A DNA stretch of 64,000 bases from Wuchereria bancrofti. Taxonomy: Eukaryota; Nematoda; Chromadorea; Rhabditida; Onchocercidae. The translations under genes and the position numbers were made by a program. The notes under the pieces were generated by a model. That model ran no database searches and was not told where the DNA came from. It worked only from the letters and a program-made list of their open reading frames with translations. The stretch is from positions 405,221-469,220 of the forward strand of contig SSBO01000011.1 of the NCBI GenBank assembly GCA_005281725.1. The letters run 5' to 3'. This document shows, one piece after another, positions 36,850 through 50,906 of this stretch. Within the stretch, counting starts at the first letter, position 1, and each line of letters opens with the position of its first letter.

Positions 36850-38876
36850 GGAAAAAATAATTTTTTTTTTTAAACATTTTTCTATACTTTCATTTCCTCT
36901 CCTCTTTCCCTCTCCCTCTCTCTCTCTCTCTCTCTGTGATTTGCTTATATAAATGTATATGTAATAATGTAATATTTAAATTTTAAATACAATAATTTCA
37001 AATTTAATTGTGATTATGAATGAAAAATGAAAGAAAAAGAAATGACACAATCATTTGATTTAGATGGCAAAAAGATTGAATTAATTAATTAATTAATTGG
37101 TTGTTAATAAATTGTATCAAATGCTACTGTTTTATACTATCAAATGATAATATAAAATTAATTAAAATGTGTAAAAGATGCATAAAGTTTTTTTTTTTCA
37201 AATTTGAATTAATTTTTTCTTTCCATTTAAGAATATTTATTTTACTCTAATGATTGCATATTAATGTTGAAATGTTCAAAAAAGAAAGGAAAAAATATAG
37301 TTGTCAAGAAGAGATGATGATTCATAATTTGTGTCACAATTTTTTTGACATTTAATATTTGAAATTAATATAATGTATAATTTGATATATCGATTATCAA
37401 TTTCGTTACATTGATTCATTTAATACATTTATATAATTATTTACTTAATCCAAAATATATTTGATCCCATTTAACATTTATATATTAAGGAGGAAATATT
37501 AATTAGCTCATATTGTACTCGTTGAAATGATATATTGATTACTAATTCTAATATATTGATTATACAGATTTATTCTTATCGATCACTTTATTATCAGCAT
37601 TTATTGATAACGACAAAAATTAGATGAATTTCATTTGTGTCACAATTTTTTTGATATTTAATATTTGAAATTAATGCAGTGCATAATTTCAGTATATCAA
37701 TTCGTACAATAATACATGGTTTCATATCAGTTCATATTATAATCATAGAATAGATCAATTTCATATCAGCTCATATCATAATTATAGAATAGATCAGTTT
37801 CATATCAGTTCATATCATAATCATAGAACTGTTGTAGCATTTTCATAAATAATTCACACTTCACGGAAAAAAGAAAAATTCATAATTCATACTTTATATA
37901 TTCTGTAATTTCATAATTCATATTAAATATGATTAATTGGATTGATATATTATTCACTGATTAACGATAGACTAATTTTAGGTCTTTTTTTTAACAAAAT
38001 GATTGATCAGGAATGATATGATAGCCACTTGTGATTATTTAATATTTAATTTATTATTTAATATTTGTAAAATTTCAAGAAAAAAAGAAGATGGAAATGT
38101 AAATCAAATTGGTTTTCTCTTGAATAATTTTTCAAATGATAATGAATAAATGAATGATTAACACCAAAACTATCTATCAGTATTAATAAAAATAAAAAAA
38201 AATTGACTGAAATTACAAAAATAAATGTAATTATGAAAATAAACAGATATTAGTGATAAAAATTCATCATTGTAATTGCTATAAATGGTTATGCTTATCT
38301 CACTAATATATTTTGTTTACTAATTTTCTTTTTGATTGATTATAATTTGAAATTTAGCAAATTAAAACGAAAAAAAAATGATTTCATGAATTGATAGTCT
38401 TCGTTCAGTTCTTTTTTTCCCTTTCATTTTTCTAACAGTAAATCAAAATTTTTGATATATTCAATTTGTAAATGCATTGTAATTACACTATCATAAGTGA
38501 TATAATTAAAGATGATTATTAATGAATGAAGAATTTATAGCTTTCAGCAAATTTTCTCCATAATTCATTATCAAATTAAAATCAAACTCAATTCATTTAT
38601 CTCTTTTCAGTCATAATTTCATCTTTTTTTTCTTCCTGATAATCGTTATCGTTGATTTATCACTTCTAATCATGAAAGTATATATATAATATTTATACTT
38701 TCCCTTTAATAATAACTTAACGATGATAAGATTAAGCTTGGCTACTTTAGATTCATTTCTCGAGATCAAAGAAAATTCGAGTATCAGCTCATATCATAAT
38801 CATAGAATAGATCAATTTCATATTAGCTCAATTTCATATCATCATGTAACTTGCATTAAAATAATCTTGTTTTGCA
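35485..38876. repeat. Copy 1 of a ~3.4-kb duplicated segment
   Basis: From ACAACAACTGATGG to the base before the N at 38877 this segment matches 38928-42481. The coordinate offset is 3443 before, and 3605 after, an extra 162 bp in copy 2. It holds the last two exons and the 3' flank of the membrane-protein gene, a CT repeat at about 36912-36937 and an AT-rich tail. It ends abruptly at the N, as a contig end would. Confidence 0.9.
37717..37830. repeat. ~40-bp tandem repeat 3' of the membrane-protein gene
   Basis: About three copies of a unit containing TTTCATATCAGTTCATATCA and TAATCATAGAATAGATCA. Further partial copies occur at 38787-38843. The array reappears 3605 bp downstream in the duplicated segment. 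Confidence 0.75.
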
Positions 38877-38891
38877 NTATTATTATTGTTA

Positions 38892-38929
<38 letters not shown>

Positions 38930-39250
38930 AACAACTGATGGATTTCAGATCAATTTCCTTTTTTTTCTATTCTGTAGTTTGAAATTTATGAAAAATAATA
39001 TGTTATAAGCATGACTAATAAATTATTCAACAGTCAGATTCAGATTCTACAGTAAAGTCTATTAATTTATAAATGATAATACAAATAATAATACAACAGT
39101 AATAATAATAATAACAATAATAATAAATAATAATAACAATTATAAATAATAATAATAACAATAATAATAATAGTAATAATAATAAGAAGAAGAAGAAGAG
39201 GAAGAATTAATAATAATAATAATAACAATAATTAATAATAACAAATAATA

Positions 39251-39574
39251 AATAATAATGGTAATAATAATAATAGATGGTGATAGTGAGCAGATAGCAA
39301 AATTTTTGAAATTTATGGCGAACAAAAGGTCTCATCACGTCAAAAAGGAAGTTGTAAAAGTGTCGAAAGAATGAATAATAATAGAAATTTAAAAAAGTAA
39401 TAAAGAGGAGAAAATAATAATGGTAATAATAATAATAGATGGTGATAGTGAGCAGATAGCAAAATTTTTGAAATTTATGGCGAACAAAAGGTCTCATCAC
39501 GTCAAAAAGGAAGTTGTAAAAGTGTCGAAAGAATGAATAATAATAGAAATTTAAAAAAGTAATAAAGAGGAGAA
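39251..39574. repeat. 162-bp tandem duplication present only in copy 2
   Basis: Bases 39251-39412 are repeated at 39413-39574, beginning AATAATAATGGTAATAATAA and containing GGTCTCATCACGTCAAAAAG. Copy 1 has a single version (from about 35808). It lies in the equivalent of intron 3, so no exon is affected. Confidence 0.9.
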
Positions 39575-39664
39575 AAAAAGAAAAAAACCAAAATTTATAA
39601 TTTGAAAAAGGTGAAAAAAACTGGAAATAAATGAAAAGGAAAATTTGTTTAAATTAAATTTTAG

Positions 39665-40454
39665 TTCTCGTATATTTTATATTGGTTTATTGATGTTATA
39701 ATTGATGTGCAACAAGTTTCGGATAATTTGCTTGAAATGGAAGTATGGAAACGATGCATTTGGGCTAGTGCATTACTAATTGCTAATGTTTATGCTTTAA
39801 TACTTGCAATTATTGTTGCACAACTAATTTATTATCAACATTATATTATTATTGAAGAACAGGTAATCAGTTAATTAATTATCAAAATTATAGGTAATTA
39901 ATTTAGTAATGCAAAATTGCTTATTTAAAAAATGCATCAATTAATTGAAATATTATAGAAAATACTAATTATGATCAAATAGTATAAATTATAGTTTAAA
40001 AAAAATGATAATTTTTGTTATCATTTAATTAAGTAACGAATATGTTATCAACGATTATGCATGATAGCATATTTGTTATCAATTATCAATGATATGTTTT
40101 AGATGTTCAGATTTGTTGATCATAATGTATGCATATATCTGGAAAATTGTTTTTTTTTTTTAAAAAAAAAGAAAAAGCATTTTATGATCATATTTCGAGT
40201 AATAAAATATTTCAAATAATTTTTTTATAATTCGTGAAAAAAAAAGGGAAAAAAAGAAGGTAAAATGATGGAAAAAAAAAGATAAATTTTGAAAGAATTA
40301 TTTTTAGGCTATACGTGAGCAACGAATTTTAATGAATAGAGAAAGAATTCAATTTTATCATCGTAATAATAGACATCAAAATGGACGTCAATTTATTAAT
40401 CAACCAGGAAATGCTGAAATTATGCAAAATCATGAAGAATTAATTAATCATTAA
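39665..40454 (+). pseudogene. Duplicated last two exons of the membrane-protein gene
   Basis: 39665-39862 and 40308-40454 repeat exons 4 and 5 of the four-span protein with intact splice sites and the same stop, but there are no copies of exons 1-3 before them. Given the N at 38877 this is most likely not a real pseudogene but the same exons assembled twice. Confidence 0.8.
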
Positions 40455-42481
40455 GGAAAAAATAATTTTTTTTTTTAAACATTTTTCTATACTTTCATTT
40501 CCTCTCCTCTTTCCCTCTCCCTCTCTCTCTCTCTCTCTCTGTGATTTGCTTATATAAATGTATATGTAATAATGTAATATTTAAATTTTAAATACAATAA
40601 TTTCAAATTTAATTGTGATTATGAATGAAAAATGAAAGAAAAAGAAATGACACAATCATTTGATTTAGATGGCAAAAAGATTGAATTAATTAATTAATTA
40701 ATTGGTTGTTAATAAATTGTATCAAATGCTACTGTTTTATACTATCAAATGATAATATAAAATTAATTAAAATGTGTAAAAGATGCATAAAGTTTTTTTT
40801 TTTCAAATTTGAATTAATTTTTTCTTTCCATTTAAGAATATTTATTTTACTCTAATGATTGCATATTAATGTTGAAATGTTCAAAAAAGAAAGGAAAAAA
40901 TATAGTTGTCAAGAAGAGATGATGATTCATAATTTGTGTCACAATTTTTTTGACATTTAATATTTGAAATTAATATAATGTATAATTTGATATATCGATT
41001 ATCAATTTCGTTACATTGATTCATTTAATACATTTATATAATTATTTACTTAATCCAAAATATATTTGATCCCATTTAACATTTATATATTAAGGAGGAA
41101 ATATTAATTAGCTCATATTGTACTCGTTGAAATGATATATTGATTACTAATTCTAATATATTGATTATACAGATTTATTCTTATCGATCACTTTATTATC
41201 AGCATTTATTGATAACGACAAAAATTAGATGAATTTCATTTGTGTCACAATTTTTTTGATATTTAATATTTGAAATTAATGCAGTGCATAATTTCAGTAT
41301 ATCAATTCGTACAATAATACATGGTTTCATATCAGTTCATATTATAATCATAGAATAGATCAATTTCATATCAGCTCATATCATAATTATAGAATAGATC
41401 AGTTTCATATCAGTTCATATCATAATCATAGAACTGTTGTAGCATTTTCATAAATAATTCACACTTCACGGAAAAAAGAAAAATTCATAATTCATACTTT
41501 ATATATTCTGTAATTTCATAATTCATATTAAATATGATTAATTGGATTGATATATTATTCACTGATTAACGATAGACTAATTTTAGGTCTTTTTTTTAAC
41601 AAAATGATTGATCAGGAATGATATGATAGCCACTTGTGATTATTTAATATTTAATTTATTATTTAATATTTGTAAAATTTCAAGAAAAAAAGAAGATGGA
41701 AATGTAAATCAAATTGGTTTTCTCTTGAATAATTTTTCAAATGATAATGAATAAATGAATGATTAACACCAAAACTATCTATCAGTATTAATAAAAATAA
41801 AAAAAAATTGACTGAAATTACAAAAATAAATGTAATTATGAAAATAAACAGATATTAGTGATAAAAATTCATCATTGTAATTGCTATAAATGGTTATGCT
41901 TATCTCACTAATATATTTTGTTTACTAATTTTCTTTTTGATTGATTATAATTTGAAATTTAGCAAATTAAAACGAAAAAAAAATGATTTCATGAATTGAT
42001 AGTCTTCGTTCAGTTCTTTTTTTCCCTTTCATTTTTCTAACAGTAAATCAAAATTTTTGATATATTCAATTTGTAAATGCATTGTAATTACACTATCATA
42101 AGTGATATAATTAAAGATGATTATTAATGAATGAAGAATTTATAGCTTTCAGCAAATTTTCTCCATAATTCATTATCAAATTAAAATCAAACTCAATTCA
42201 TTTATCTCTTTTCAGTCATAATTTCATCTTTTTTTTCTTCCTGATAATCGTTATCGTTGATTTATCACTTCTAATCATGAAAGTATATATATAATATTTA
42301 TACTTTCCCTTTAATAATAACTTAACGATGATAAGATTAAGCTTGGCTACTTTAGATTCATTTCTCGAGATCAAAGAAAATTCGAGTATCAGCTCATATC
42401 ATAATCATAGAATAGATCAATTTCATATTAGCTCAATTTCATATCATCATGTAACTTGCATTAAAATAATCTTGTTTTGCA

Positions 42482-43037
42482 TAGAAAGTTACTAAATTGT
42501 TAACAACATTGATTAGGAATATCATTCAGACAAAATTATGTTTTGAAAATTGTAAAACGAATATTTCAATAATTTATCAATAGAATCTGATCATAAAGAA
42601 AAGAAAGCATGGAGAAAAAAAAAACACTGGGCATGCACTATTATATCATCAGAAAAAGAAAGTAAAAATAAAATGCTATCAGTTTAAAAGGCTCTTACAT
42701 CACCACTATATGTAACGATATAAACAGTTTCCTTCCTTATAATTTCAATTGTAATTGAAATTAAATTTTGGCAATTATTTGCCAGTTAAAGATAAAATTT
42801 TTTAGACATACAACTAAACAACATCAGCTTATCATTTTTTTTTTTTTCTTTCAAAAATTATCTAAAAACTGCGAGAAAAATATTAAAACAAAAAAGATGC
42901 TAAAAACACTATTATGAAATGGAAATGTTCAATGCATAAAATATACAGAAATGAATAGTTATTCAAAGAAAAAGAAAAAAATAAATTACAGGATTATTTT
43001 TTTTTTTCTTCTTTTTGTTTTGTTCATCGCATTTCAA
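42482..43037. other. Short convergent intergenic region
   Basis: Unique AT-rich sequence between the end of copy 2 and the HRD1 stop codon. On the minus strand it holds the HRD1 3' flank. No gene seen. Confidence 0.5.
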
Positions 43038-46000
43038 TCAATCATTGCCATTATCTGTTATTGTAGAATCAAATTTTTGAAGCCTTCGTTGTCGAATTTC
43101 ATCCAATTCAGTTGCTGATGCAGAAGAACAAACTGATGTTGTGCTATCAATAGCTGTTGTTGGCTGACCTTTATCTGATTTAATTTTAATATTACTCGAA
43201 CTAGCTACTGGCATATCAGATGATAATCCATTAACGGAATTTTCGTAAACAGTCGAAGATTCTGCTGCAGTCTTAGGTGGTAATGTTGTTGCTGTTGTTG
43301 TTGTTGCTGTTGCTGCTGCTGTCGTTGTTGTTGTTGCTGTTGTTGTTGTTGTTGTTGCATCCACATTTGTTGTTGTTGTTGCAGTTGTATAAGCCGGAAT
43401 GCTACAAAAATTAATGAAAAATTTTCTTCAAATAAAACAAAATAAAAATTAGCAAAATGTTGCCAAAAATTTTTAACAATCAATTTGAATATGGATAAAT
43501 TATACTAGACAAATAATCGATATATTCTATATTCATATATAGTTCATCTTTTTTAACAATTGTAAAATTTTTAAACAATTAATTTCTCATTTTTTAAACT
43601 ATACTTTAAACTATACGATTTATTACACATTGTTATAATATGTTTAATTAATTTTTATTTATATATTTTTTTCAATATTTAATTTTACCTCAATGATTGT
43701 ACAATACTCATATATTGTTGTAGTTGCATGGTAGCTGCATCCAATAATAAACTAATATTACGAATACAATTGATACGTGCTTCAATAGCTGCTCGTTCTG
43801 TTCCTTCCATTGCAGCAACTTCTTCGTCTGTTAAACCGGCAAAACTAGGAACCGGTGGAAATGGAAATACCGGTGGTACCATAAATGGTGGTATTGCCTA
43901 GAACGGATTCAACAATGGAAAATAAAGATAGATTTATAGATGACTAAATAAACTACATTACAATTTGAAATTTTTTTTTTCCTTTGTTTAAATGATCATT
44001 TCGTCGTGTTTTGTTATGACTGAAACTGGAAACTTTCTAGGTATCAGTTATTTTCATTCACACTCAGTTAAAATAAGATAAGTTTAATTTTTAAAGGTTT
44101 CAAAAATTTGCATAAAATTTCACGGGAAATAATGTAGATAAGATAAATAAGGAATAGAAAATACTGAATGAAATGCGATTTGATGAAAGAAATGGATAAA
44201 AACTAAAAGAAGTCAATATGCACACAAGTCAGACAGCCATCACTAGAAAAAAAAAAATGAAATTTACAAAAATTCAATCAAGTGAAACCGAAAGAATTCA
44301 GTTAATTGAGCATGCAATGAAATAATTCTAAGTCAAAAAAACATACTAATTAATAGAAATTTATCAAACACTAATTATTAATTAACACAAACTTATCAAA
44401 ACACTAATTATTAACAAAAATCTATCAAAACATTAACCATAACTGGAAATCCTGGTGGTGTAGCTGGAAATTGAGGCATATTGGGATCGATACTAGAAGA
44501 TGGCATCTGCGGTACGCTACTGCCATCATCATTCCGCTGGCCAGTCGTACTTGTTCCGGCTTGCGGTTGCTGTTGTTGCTGCTGTTGTGGATGCTGCGGA
44601 AAAGCAAATTGAGCCATGAACGGAAACATATTTGGAATTTCACCACCATTATTTGCAGGTTGAATTCCTCCATTTGGTCGTGCTTGAGCAGGTCCAGCTA
44701 CAGGTACAGCTGCTCCTTCAGCTGCAGGTGTTGTTGGTGTTGTCCTTCGTTGTGCTGTAACTTATTAATTTGTTAATTATAACTTAAGTTTTTTATTAAA
44801 TTGTTAGTTGTAACTTAATTTGTTAATTATAATTACAACTTAATAAGTTCGAAAACTTTAAACTTTAAATCTAAAGAGTTTTTTAGAATTTTCTTTTCGA
44901 CAAAGAGCAGATATATGGATGTTAAACCGAGTTAACTAACAAATACAAACCTAAAATATCAGTACGACAAGTTGGACAACTCTGTTGTCGTTGAAACCAT
45001 GAACGAAGACAATTTGCATGAAAAATATGATTACATGGTAGTTTCTTAGCTCCACTAACTGGTGTCATCTCTTCACGGCAAATTATACATGTATTATCTC
45101 CTAAATAAGAATTCAAATATATATATATATATTAAAAAAACACTATTAAAATTCAAAAAATAAAAAACTGAGTAAAAAACAAAACAAAACACTACACTGA
45201 TCAAAATATTTATCACAAAAAAAAAAAAGAAGCCATTTGAAAATTAATTTTATTTTAAGCAACACTTTTGTATTGTGAACTTACTTTCTAATCATTATCA
45301 TTTCAAATAGCATCTAATTTAATGTGTAAATCAAATTCAAAGATATAGTTTTATAACATCATTTGAATAGATTACAATGTACTCTAAACTTAGGTACAAT
45401 ATCATTTGGAAACTAATTTCATTTTAAACAACATTTTGTACTGTGAATTTACTTTCTAAACATTATCATTTCAAATAGCAATTAATTTAATGTAAATCAA
45501 AAATTAAAATGGATACCTTGCAACAGATCTTGTTCGGTAGCTAATGGAAATAGATTATTCATAGCATGGATCGCACGTCTTGAAAGTATCACATCATTAA
45601 TTGCCTTATGGAATGTTCGAATTGTTAGGTAAAGTGGACGTATGGAAAATAGTGGGAAAGTATGCAAACGTATCATTACGGCCACAAAAATAATATATAA
45701 AATGCAACGTAGGCAATCTAAAAATTATTCTTCATTTATTTTTTTGAAAATTTTCTTTTTCCTTTAAATCTTCAAATTTAATGATAAAAAAAAAAAAAAG
45801 GTATGAAAATGATAAGATTATAACAAAATAAAATAAGCAAAAAGTTGTAGAGAAAAATTTATGAATAATCAATTTTTTTTTTTTTTTTTAATAATCTGCG
45901 CAATAAATTATATTCCCTTAATATTTATCCATTTTGCTTATTTTAAAATCAATTTTTCATCAAAATAGATTATTCTGTTAGAAATAATATGAAACAAGAA

Positions 46001-47893
46001 TAAATCTAATTAAAAAAATTTCTTTAAAAAAAAATTTTTTTTTATAAATTCCATCATTCAAAAAAGAAAAAAAAAACTAAATGGTTTTTGATAAATCCAT
46101 CTAGGAATTTTGAAAGAAAAAAAAAAGACAAAATAAACATACTGATAAGAAGTTCCGAGTAGAGCAAATAAACTGCTTTATTTTCCCATGGATGTACATT
46201 TCGTAAATCATGCATATGCAAAATATATTTAATAGTTACATGCAGTACAACTGTCATTAATACCGCATACTGCAAGAAAAATTGATAATAATACTTGAAA
46301 TTTGAATAATTATCTAATTATAGGTAAGTATGACTAGTTGAATAATGTTAAAAAGATTTTTACAATAAACAGAGTAGCATATTTTGATTGTTATTTGAAA
46401 ATATTTAATAATTTGAAAGCTAATGTTAAATATGCTACATCATATATTCCCTTCTAATGATAGTATAATTTGACAAATTTGCTCATAATCACTAACCTCG
46501 AATCCAAATACAATTTGAACAGATGCGCCACGAATAAGTGTTGTGAAATATGCATGTGATATAAAATAACTATCCAGAGCACTCAAAAAGGCAAGTAATG
46601 CTGAAAATTAGAAAAAAAAAAATCATTCATTATTTGTAAATTATTTGTTATTTCATCATAAAATCTAATCTTATGATATTTTAAAGCAAAAAAAAATTGC
46701 ACAATTATTTATTATGTAAATTAAATTTGAAATTTAATTACTTAATACTTATTTAAGAAAAAAACCCGAATTATTAATCTAATGAAATATAAAAATTTAA
46801 AATAATAAATTGAATCTGAAAAGATTGAAATGTTCATCCAGTAAGAAGAATCAAAATTACTAATCCAACTGGGAAAACTTGAATTAATTTAATAAATTGC
46901 AAAAAAAAGACAAAACATACATATCATCCTGCAATGAAACAATACAGTTATAATTGGACTTCGCTCCATAAAATCAACCCGATCTTCGCTAAGCCAATGA
47001 AACAATTTAATAAAAAGCAGAAAAACAAATTGCATTACAAAACGAGGCGAAAAGTCATCACGAAATACGGTAAATGCTAAACATGTTTCCATGATTGCAT
47101 GCCATGTTCTCTCCGATAAATGCTAAAAATATGTAAGTTTAACTTTCAGGTAACTTTCAGGTTAACTTTCAGTAGGTGTTTCAGGTTACTAAATATTTTC
47201 AACCGGAGCATTTTCAAATCAATAAATCAATATTTGATTATCAAGTCTAATGCATAATCTTATAATGAATCTAACTTATTTAAAAGCACATTGATAATGA
47301 ATAAATTCTTCAGCAATCAAAAGATAAGGGCAAAAGATAAGGTTGAAAAACAAAGAATGTATTGTACTAAATGTTCAAAGAATTTTAGTAAAAAAAAAAA
47401 AAAACTTTAGTTTCTCACTTTTTTTAAATTGGAAGAAATTTGCTAACATAGCATATTCTAATTCAAAATGAAATTTAGATAAAAATTAATTTCCAACATA
47501 TATACCTCATATTCAGCAGCACGTAATTCACCAAAAAATAATTTTCTAATGACTTGAAAAATCATATATGCGATTACCAGTCCTTGTACATACATTACCT
47601 GCATATACATGAGATATATTTTTCAATAAAATAATAAAAATTATAATAATATCCATCATAGTCAAAATTTTCCTTCTTTAATTTTTTGAAAAATTAGAAA
47701 ATTAAAAAATAAACTTTTTCTTTTAACCAAAAAAGAAAAAAAATAAGAAACTTACTGCCATAGAAGGACTACTTTTTGTAATATAAACAACGGATGGATA
47801 AAATTGCTTTTTTTGAAAAAAAGCATTTCCAACAGTAAGCAAAGTAAGAATAACACTTGTTACTGTCAAGACAAAAGTTGATGCATGTGCCAT
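43038..47893 (-). CDS. sel-11: HRD1/SEL-11 (synoviolin) ER E3 ubiquitin ligase, ten exons, 634 aa
   Basis: Exons in transcript order: 47893-47756, 47598-47506, 47122-46921, 46600-46497, 46269-46143, 45717-45517, 45100-44951, 44754-44438, 43897-43689, 43401-43038, ending in TGA. The N-terminal half is the polytopic ER-membrane domain and tracks human SYVN1 closely (QFYPSVVYITKSSPSMAV, ETCLAFTVFRDDFSPRFV, LIRGASVQIVFGFEYAVLMT). A full RING-H2 follows: C293, C296, C311, H313, H316, C319, C330, C333, with LRSWFQRQQSCPTC. HRD1 ubiquitinates misfolded proteins retrotranslocated from the ER (ERAD). Residues after the RING are Pro/Gln-rich with a poly-Gln run. Exon 9 carries the family segment GLTDEEVAAMEGTERAAIEA, and the C terminus ends with ELDEIRQRRLQKF. 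Exon 10 begins with a poly-Thr/Ala tract encoded by (ACA)n, not typical of the family. Exon 3 ends ATGATAT|GTATGT, the only donor that keeps frame. Confidence 0.95.
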
Positions 47894-47920
47894 TCTAACG
47901 AAATATTTTGAAATTCTGCA
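47894..47920 (-). promoter_or_regulatory. Probable trans-splice acceptor of HRD1
   Basis: On the minus strand TTATTGCAG ends at 47916, 22 nt before the ATG at 47893. The leader is open in frame with the gene, but the Met at 47893 aligns with family N termini. Confidence 0.5.
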
Positions 47921-50906
47921 ATAACAATAATAAAGTTATAAAGTAATAAACATTAAACTTTGCTGTAAATTAATAAGTCACAATATAGAGTTTTCAATAA
48001 ACAAAAAAAATTCATTCCAAATACTTTACAAATAATTCATCATTCCTTAAAACAAAAATTATAATAAAATATCAAATTTTATGCTATATATATATATTTT
48101 GATAGCTTACAATGATAGTAGCTACTTTGTCTAATTTACTTTTAAAGCTTTTTGTAATAGTAAAGAAAGAAATGAATCTTTTCATGCAATGATTAAATTT
48201 TAAATTACTTCAATAAATGTTCATCCAAATAACTTATCACCCAAAATTACATTACTATTATTTAAAACTTCACATGAATATAATAAAAAATGAAAATAAA
48301 AATAAAATAAATACTATTACAAAACTTTCATTAATCTCACATATCCTTATAAAACTATTTACTGTGCACTAATATTAATGCTTTAAACATAATATCAAAT
48401 AAAACGACTTATTCAACATTTATGAAATTTATCAAAAATTATTAAAAAAAAAAACTATGAAATTTGATATTTGTGGAAAATTCAAACATTGCCATTTCTG
48501 ATATAAATCTCTTGGTTATTTCATATAACTCTAAAATGTCATTGTTAAAATCTATTAATTTGAATGACTGACTGAACGATATGCCGATATGCTACCCAAA
48601 AAAAAAAAGAATGAAAATGTCTCAAAAATTAATATTATTAAAGAAAAGATAATTTATTAGAAGAGTACAGAAGAAAGACACAAATCTATGAATAAACAAG
48701 ATAATATATGAAATGTGCATAATATTTAAGTATTAATGAAATGAAATTAAAAATGTATAAATTAAAATGGACGATATATTCTCATTACCATTATAAACTT
48801 TGATTGATTAGAAATATAAATATGAAATGAAATGTAAAGTAGAATAGTGAATAAAATTAAATCCTAAGCATCAATTTTGCTAGGATTCTATTAATTATAA
48901 CTTTGCATCGAAACTATTAATTCTATCCAAATTTAGAAAAAGTTAAAATGTCACAAAGATTTTCAAGCTTTATCCTTTTATCATAGTTTTTTTTTTTCTG
49001 CTTTTCATACTAACCACCTATTAAGTATTAAATTTAACTACTTCCAAATATTACAAATTAAATTGTTCCTTTCTAGTTACACTTTTATCATAACATAAAT
49101 AACCTCTAACCACACCTAATCAGAAATTTTATCATCTAGAATAACAGTAAAATGAAGAAAATATTTCATCAAATTAAAGTTATTAAACTGGAAAAATATA
49201 TGAAAAAATTAGCAAAAAAATTTAATTTTTGTTACTAAATTTACATAATTAAAAAAATGCTCGTTGACTTGTGACAAATTTAATGAAAAATATAAATAAA
49301 AGGAGCAGCAAACATGCGATGCTTACTGAATCAATTAAAGTTTAAAATGTTAAAATTTTTTTTTTTTTTCATTTACATTTAAATGATACCAAATAACAAA
49401 TAACAATAAAAAAGAATAAGAAATTACAATAAAAAAAGATACGAATATATATATTTTTAATATTTATATCATTTATTTGATATAATATACATGTTTCTAT
49501 CTTTATTAAATATAACTAATTCGCATAAAATACCATCACCGAATCAAATTACCATACATTACATGCTTATATAGTGCATAATATAAATAAAAGAATAATT
49601 AAAAACGATATAAAAAAAAAAAAAAAAAACAAATAAAAATACTATCAAACAAATCAATTTTCCAAATTTCAAATATTTCCTACATTTTTATAAATATCAC
49701 GAAATACTACGTAATTCTTAGTTATGATTGTATGGAATGAAAAATAATGATAAAAAGTAATTCAGAGAATGAATATTACTTGCTTTCTTTCTTTCTGAAT
49801 TAAACTCTATCCCAAAAAAAAAAAAAAAATGACAAGACTAATGGACAAATACAACTACAATCTATAAGTAAAATTTGCTTCCCATTCATTTTTCAATCTA
49901 CAAACAGTTGAAAAAATTGAAGTAAAACTTGCCAATGACGAGCAACACTTATCAAAATATCATTTAAAAGTTGGATAATAAAAAGAGGAAGAATAGTGCA
50001 TGGATATCATAAACAAGATGGAAAGAAATGGGAAACTAAATTTATAAAAAATGAGATTTTAACTTTGATTAAATTAAAATCTTTTTTCTGAATCAAATTT
50101 CCACTTCTTTTTCCTCTCTACTTTAATTTTTTCCTAATGCATACATTTCTATAAATATTTCAGCAAAAGAAAAAAAAAATGCAGAGCAAACAATTCAGTA
50201 TAAGAATATGTCAAACCAAACAAACAATGAACCGAAATTTGCTAAGTAAATTCTGGAATTTTTCACATAATTGTTACAATTAAAATCATAAAATTTTAAC
50301 TCGTAAAACAAAAATTTAGCTCATAAAAACAAAACCAAAAATATTACCCAAAAAGGCGCATTTCCATGCCAAAAATATCATGGAATAAAATTATGAATTT
50401 AATAAATTATAAAATGCATGATGTTTTCTCTCCACAAAATGTTATGTATTTCAAAAGAAAGTGTGAATACAGAAAAATAAATGGGAAAGAAAAAAACAGC
50501 ATCAGAAGAATCTATAAAAGAAATAAGAAAAATGAATTTGTTCCAAGTTGAAATGTAATAGTTAGAAAGACAAAAAATAATAGTAATAATAAATATACTC
50601 CTTAAAACACTTTTAATTTCCTTTTTTGACCTAATTTGAAAGTACAAAATGGAAAATAATAGCAAAATAATATTACAGAATTGCAAAGCTGCTATAAATT
50701 GTTGGCACAAAATGGATTATGGTGAAAAATCAGAAACAGTAAAAAGTGAATAATGAATGAATACATTTTCTGAAAAAGACGAATTAAAATATAGTTTGCA
50801 TAAAACATGCTAAAAATTATCGTTCCAAAGAAATTTTTTGGAAATTTTTACAGTACTAATTGTGAAAAGATTACAAAAAAAAAAATCAATAACCGTAATG
50901 ATAGCA
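47921..50906. other. Intergenic region, HRD1 5' side and syntaxin-5 3' side
   Basis: 3.0 kb between two minus-strand genes. AT-rich with homopolymer runs. No coding exon, RNA gene or ordered repeat seen. Short open frames at 50366-50710 lack coding character. Confidence 0.55.

Larger units (their letters stand above)
38878..42481. repeat. Copy 2 of the ~3.4-kb segment, probably a false duplication
   Basis: This copy starts inside the TTA microsatellite immediately after the N and continues past the end of copy 1 into unique sequence at 42482 (ATAGAAAG after TTTTGCA). Exons, introns and 3' flank appear identical to copy 1 in the parts I compared. The one large difference is a 162-bp internal tandem duplication, which may be an allelic difference that stopped the assembler merging the two contigs. 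Confidence 0.88.

Noticed and set aside
39665..40454. A recent true gene duplication
   Set aside because: The boundary coincides exactly with an N and a microsatellite, as expected from contig overlap.
43205..43483. Poly-Gln open frame on the minus strand
   Set aside because: It is the wrong frame of HRD1 exon 10; the Thr frame continues to the conserved C terminus.
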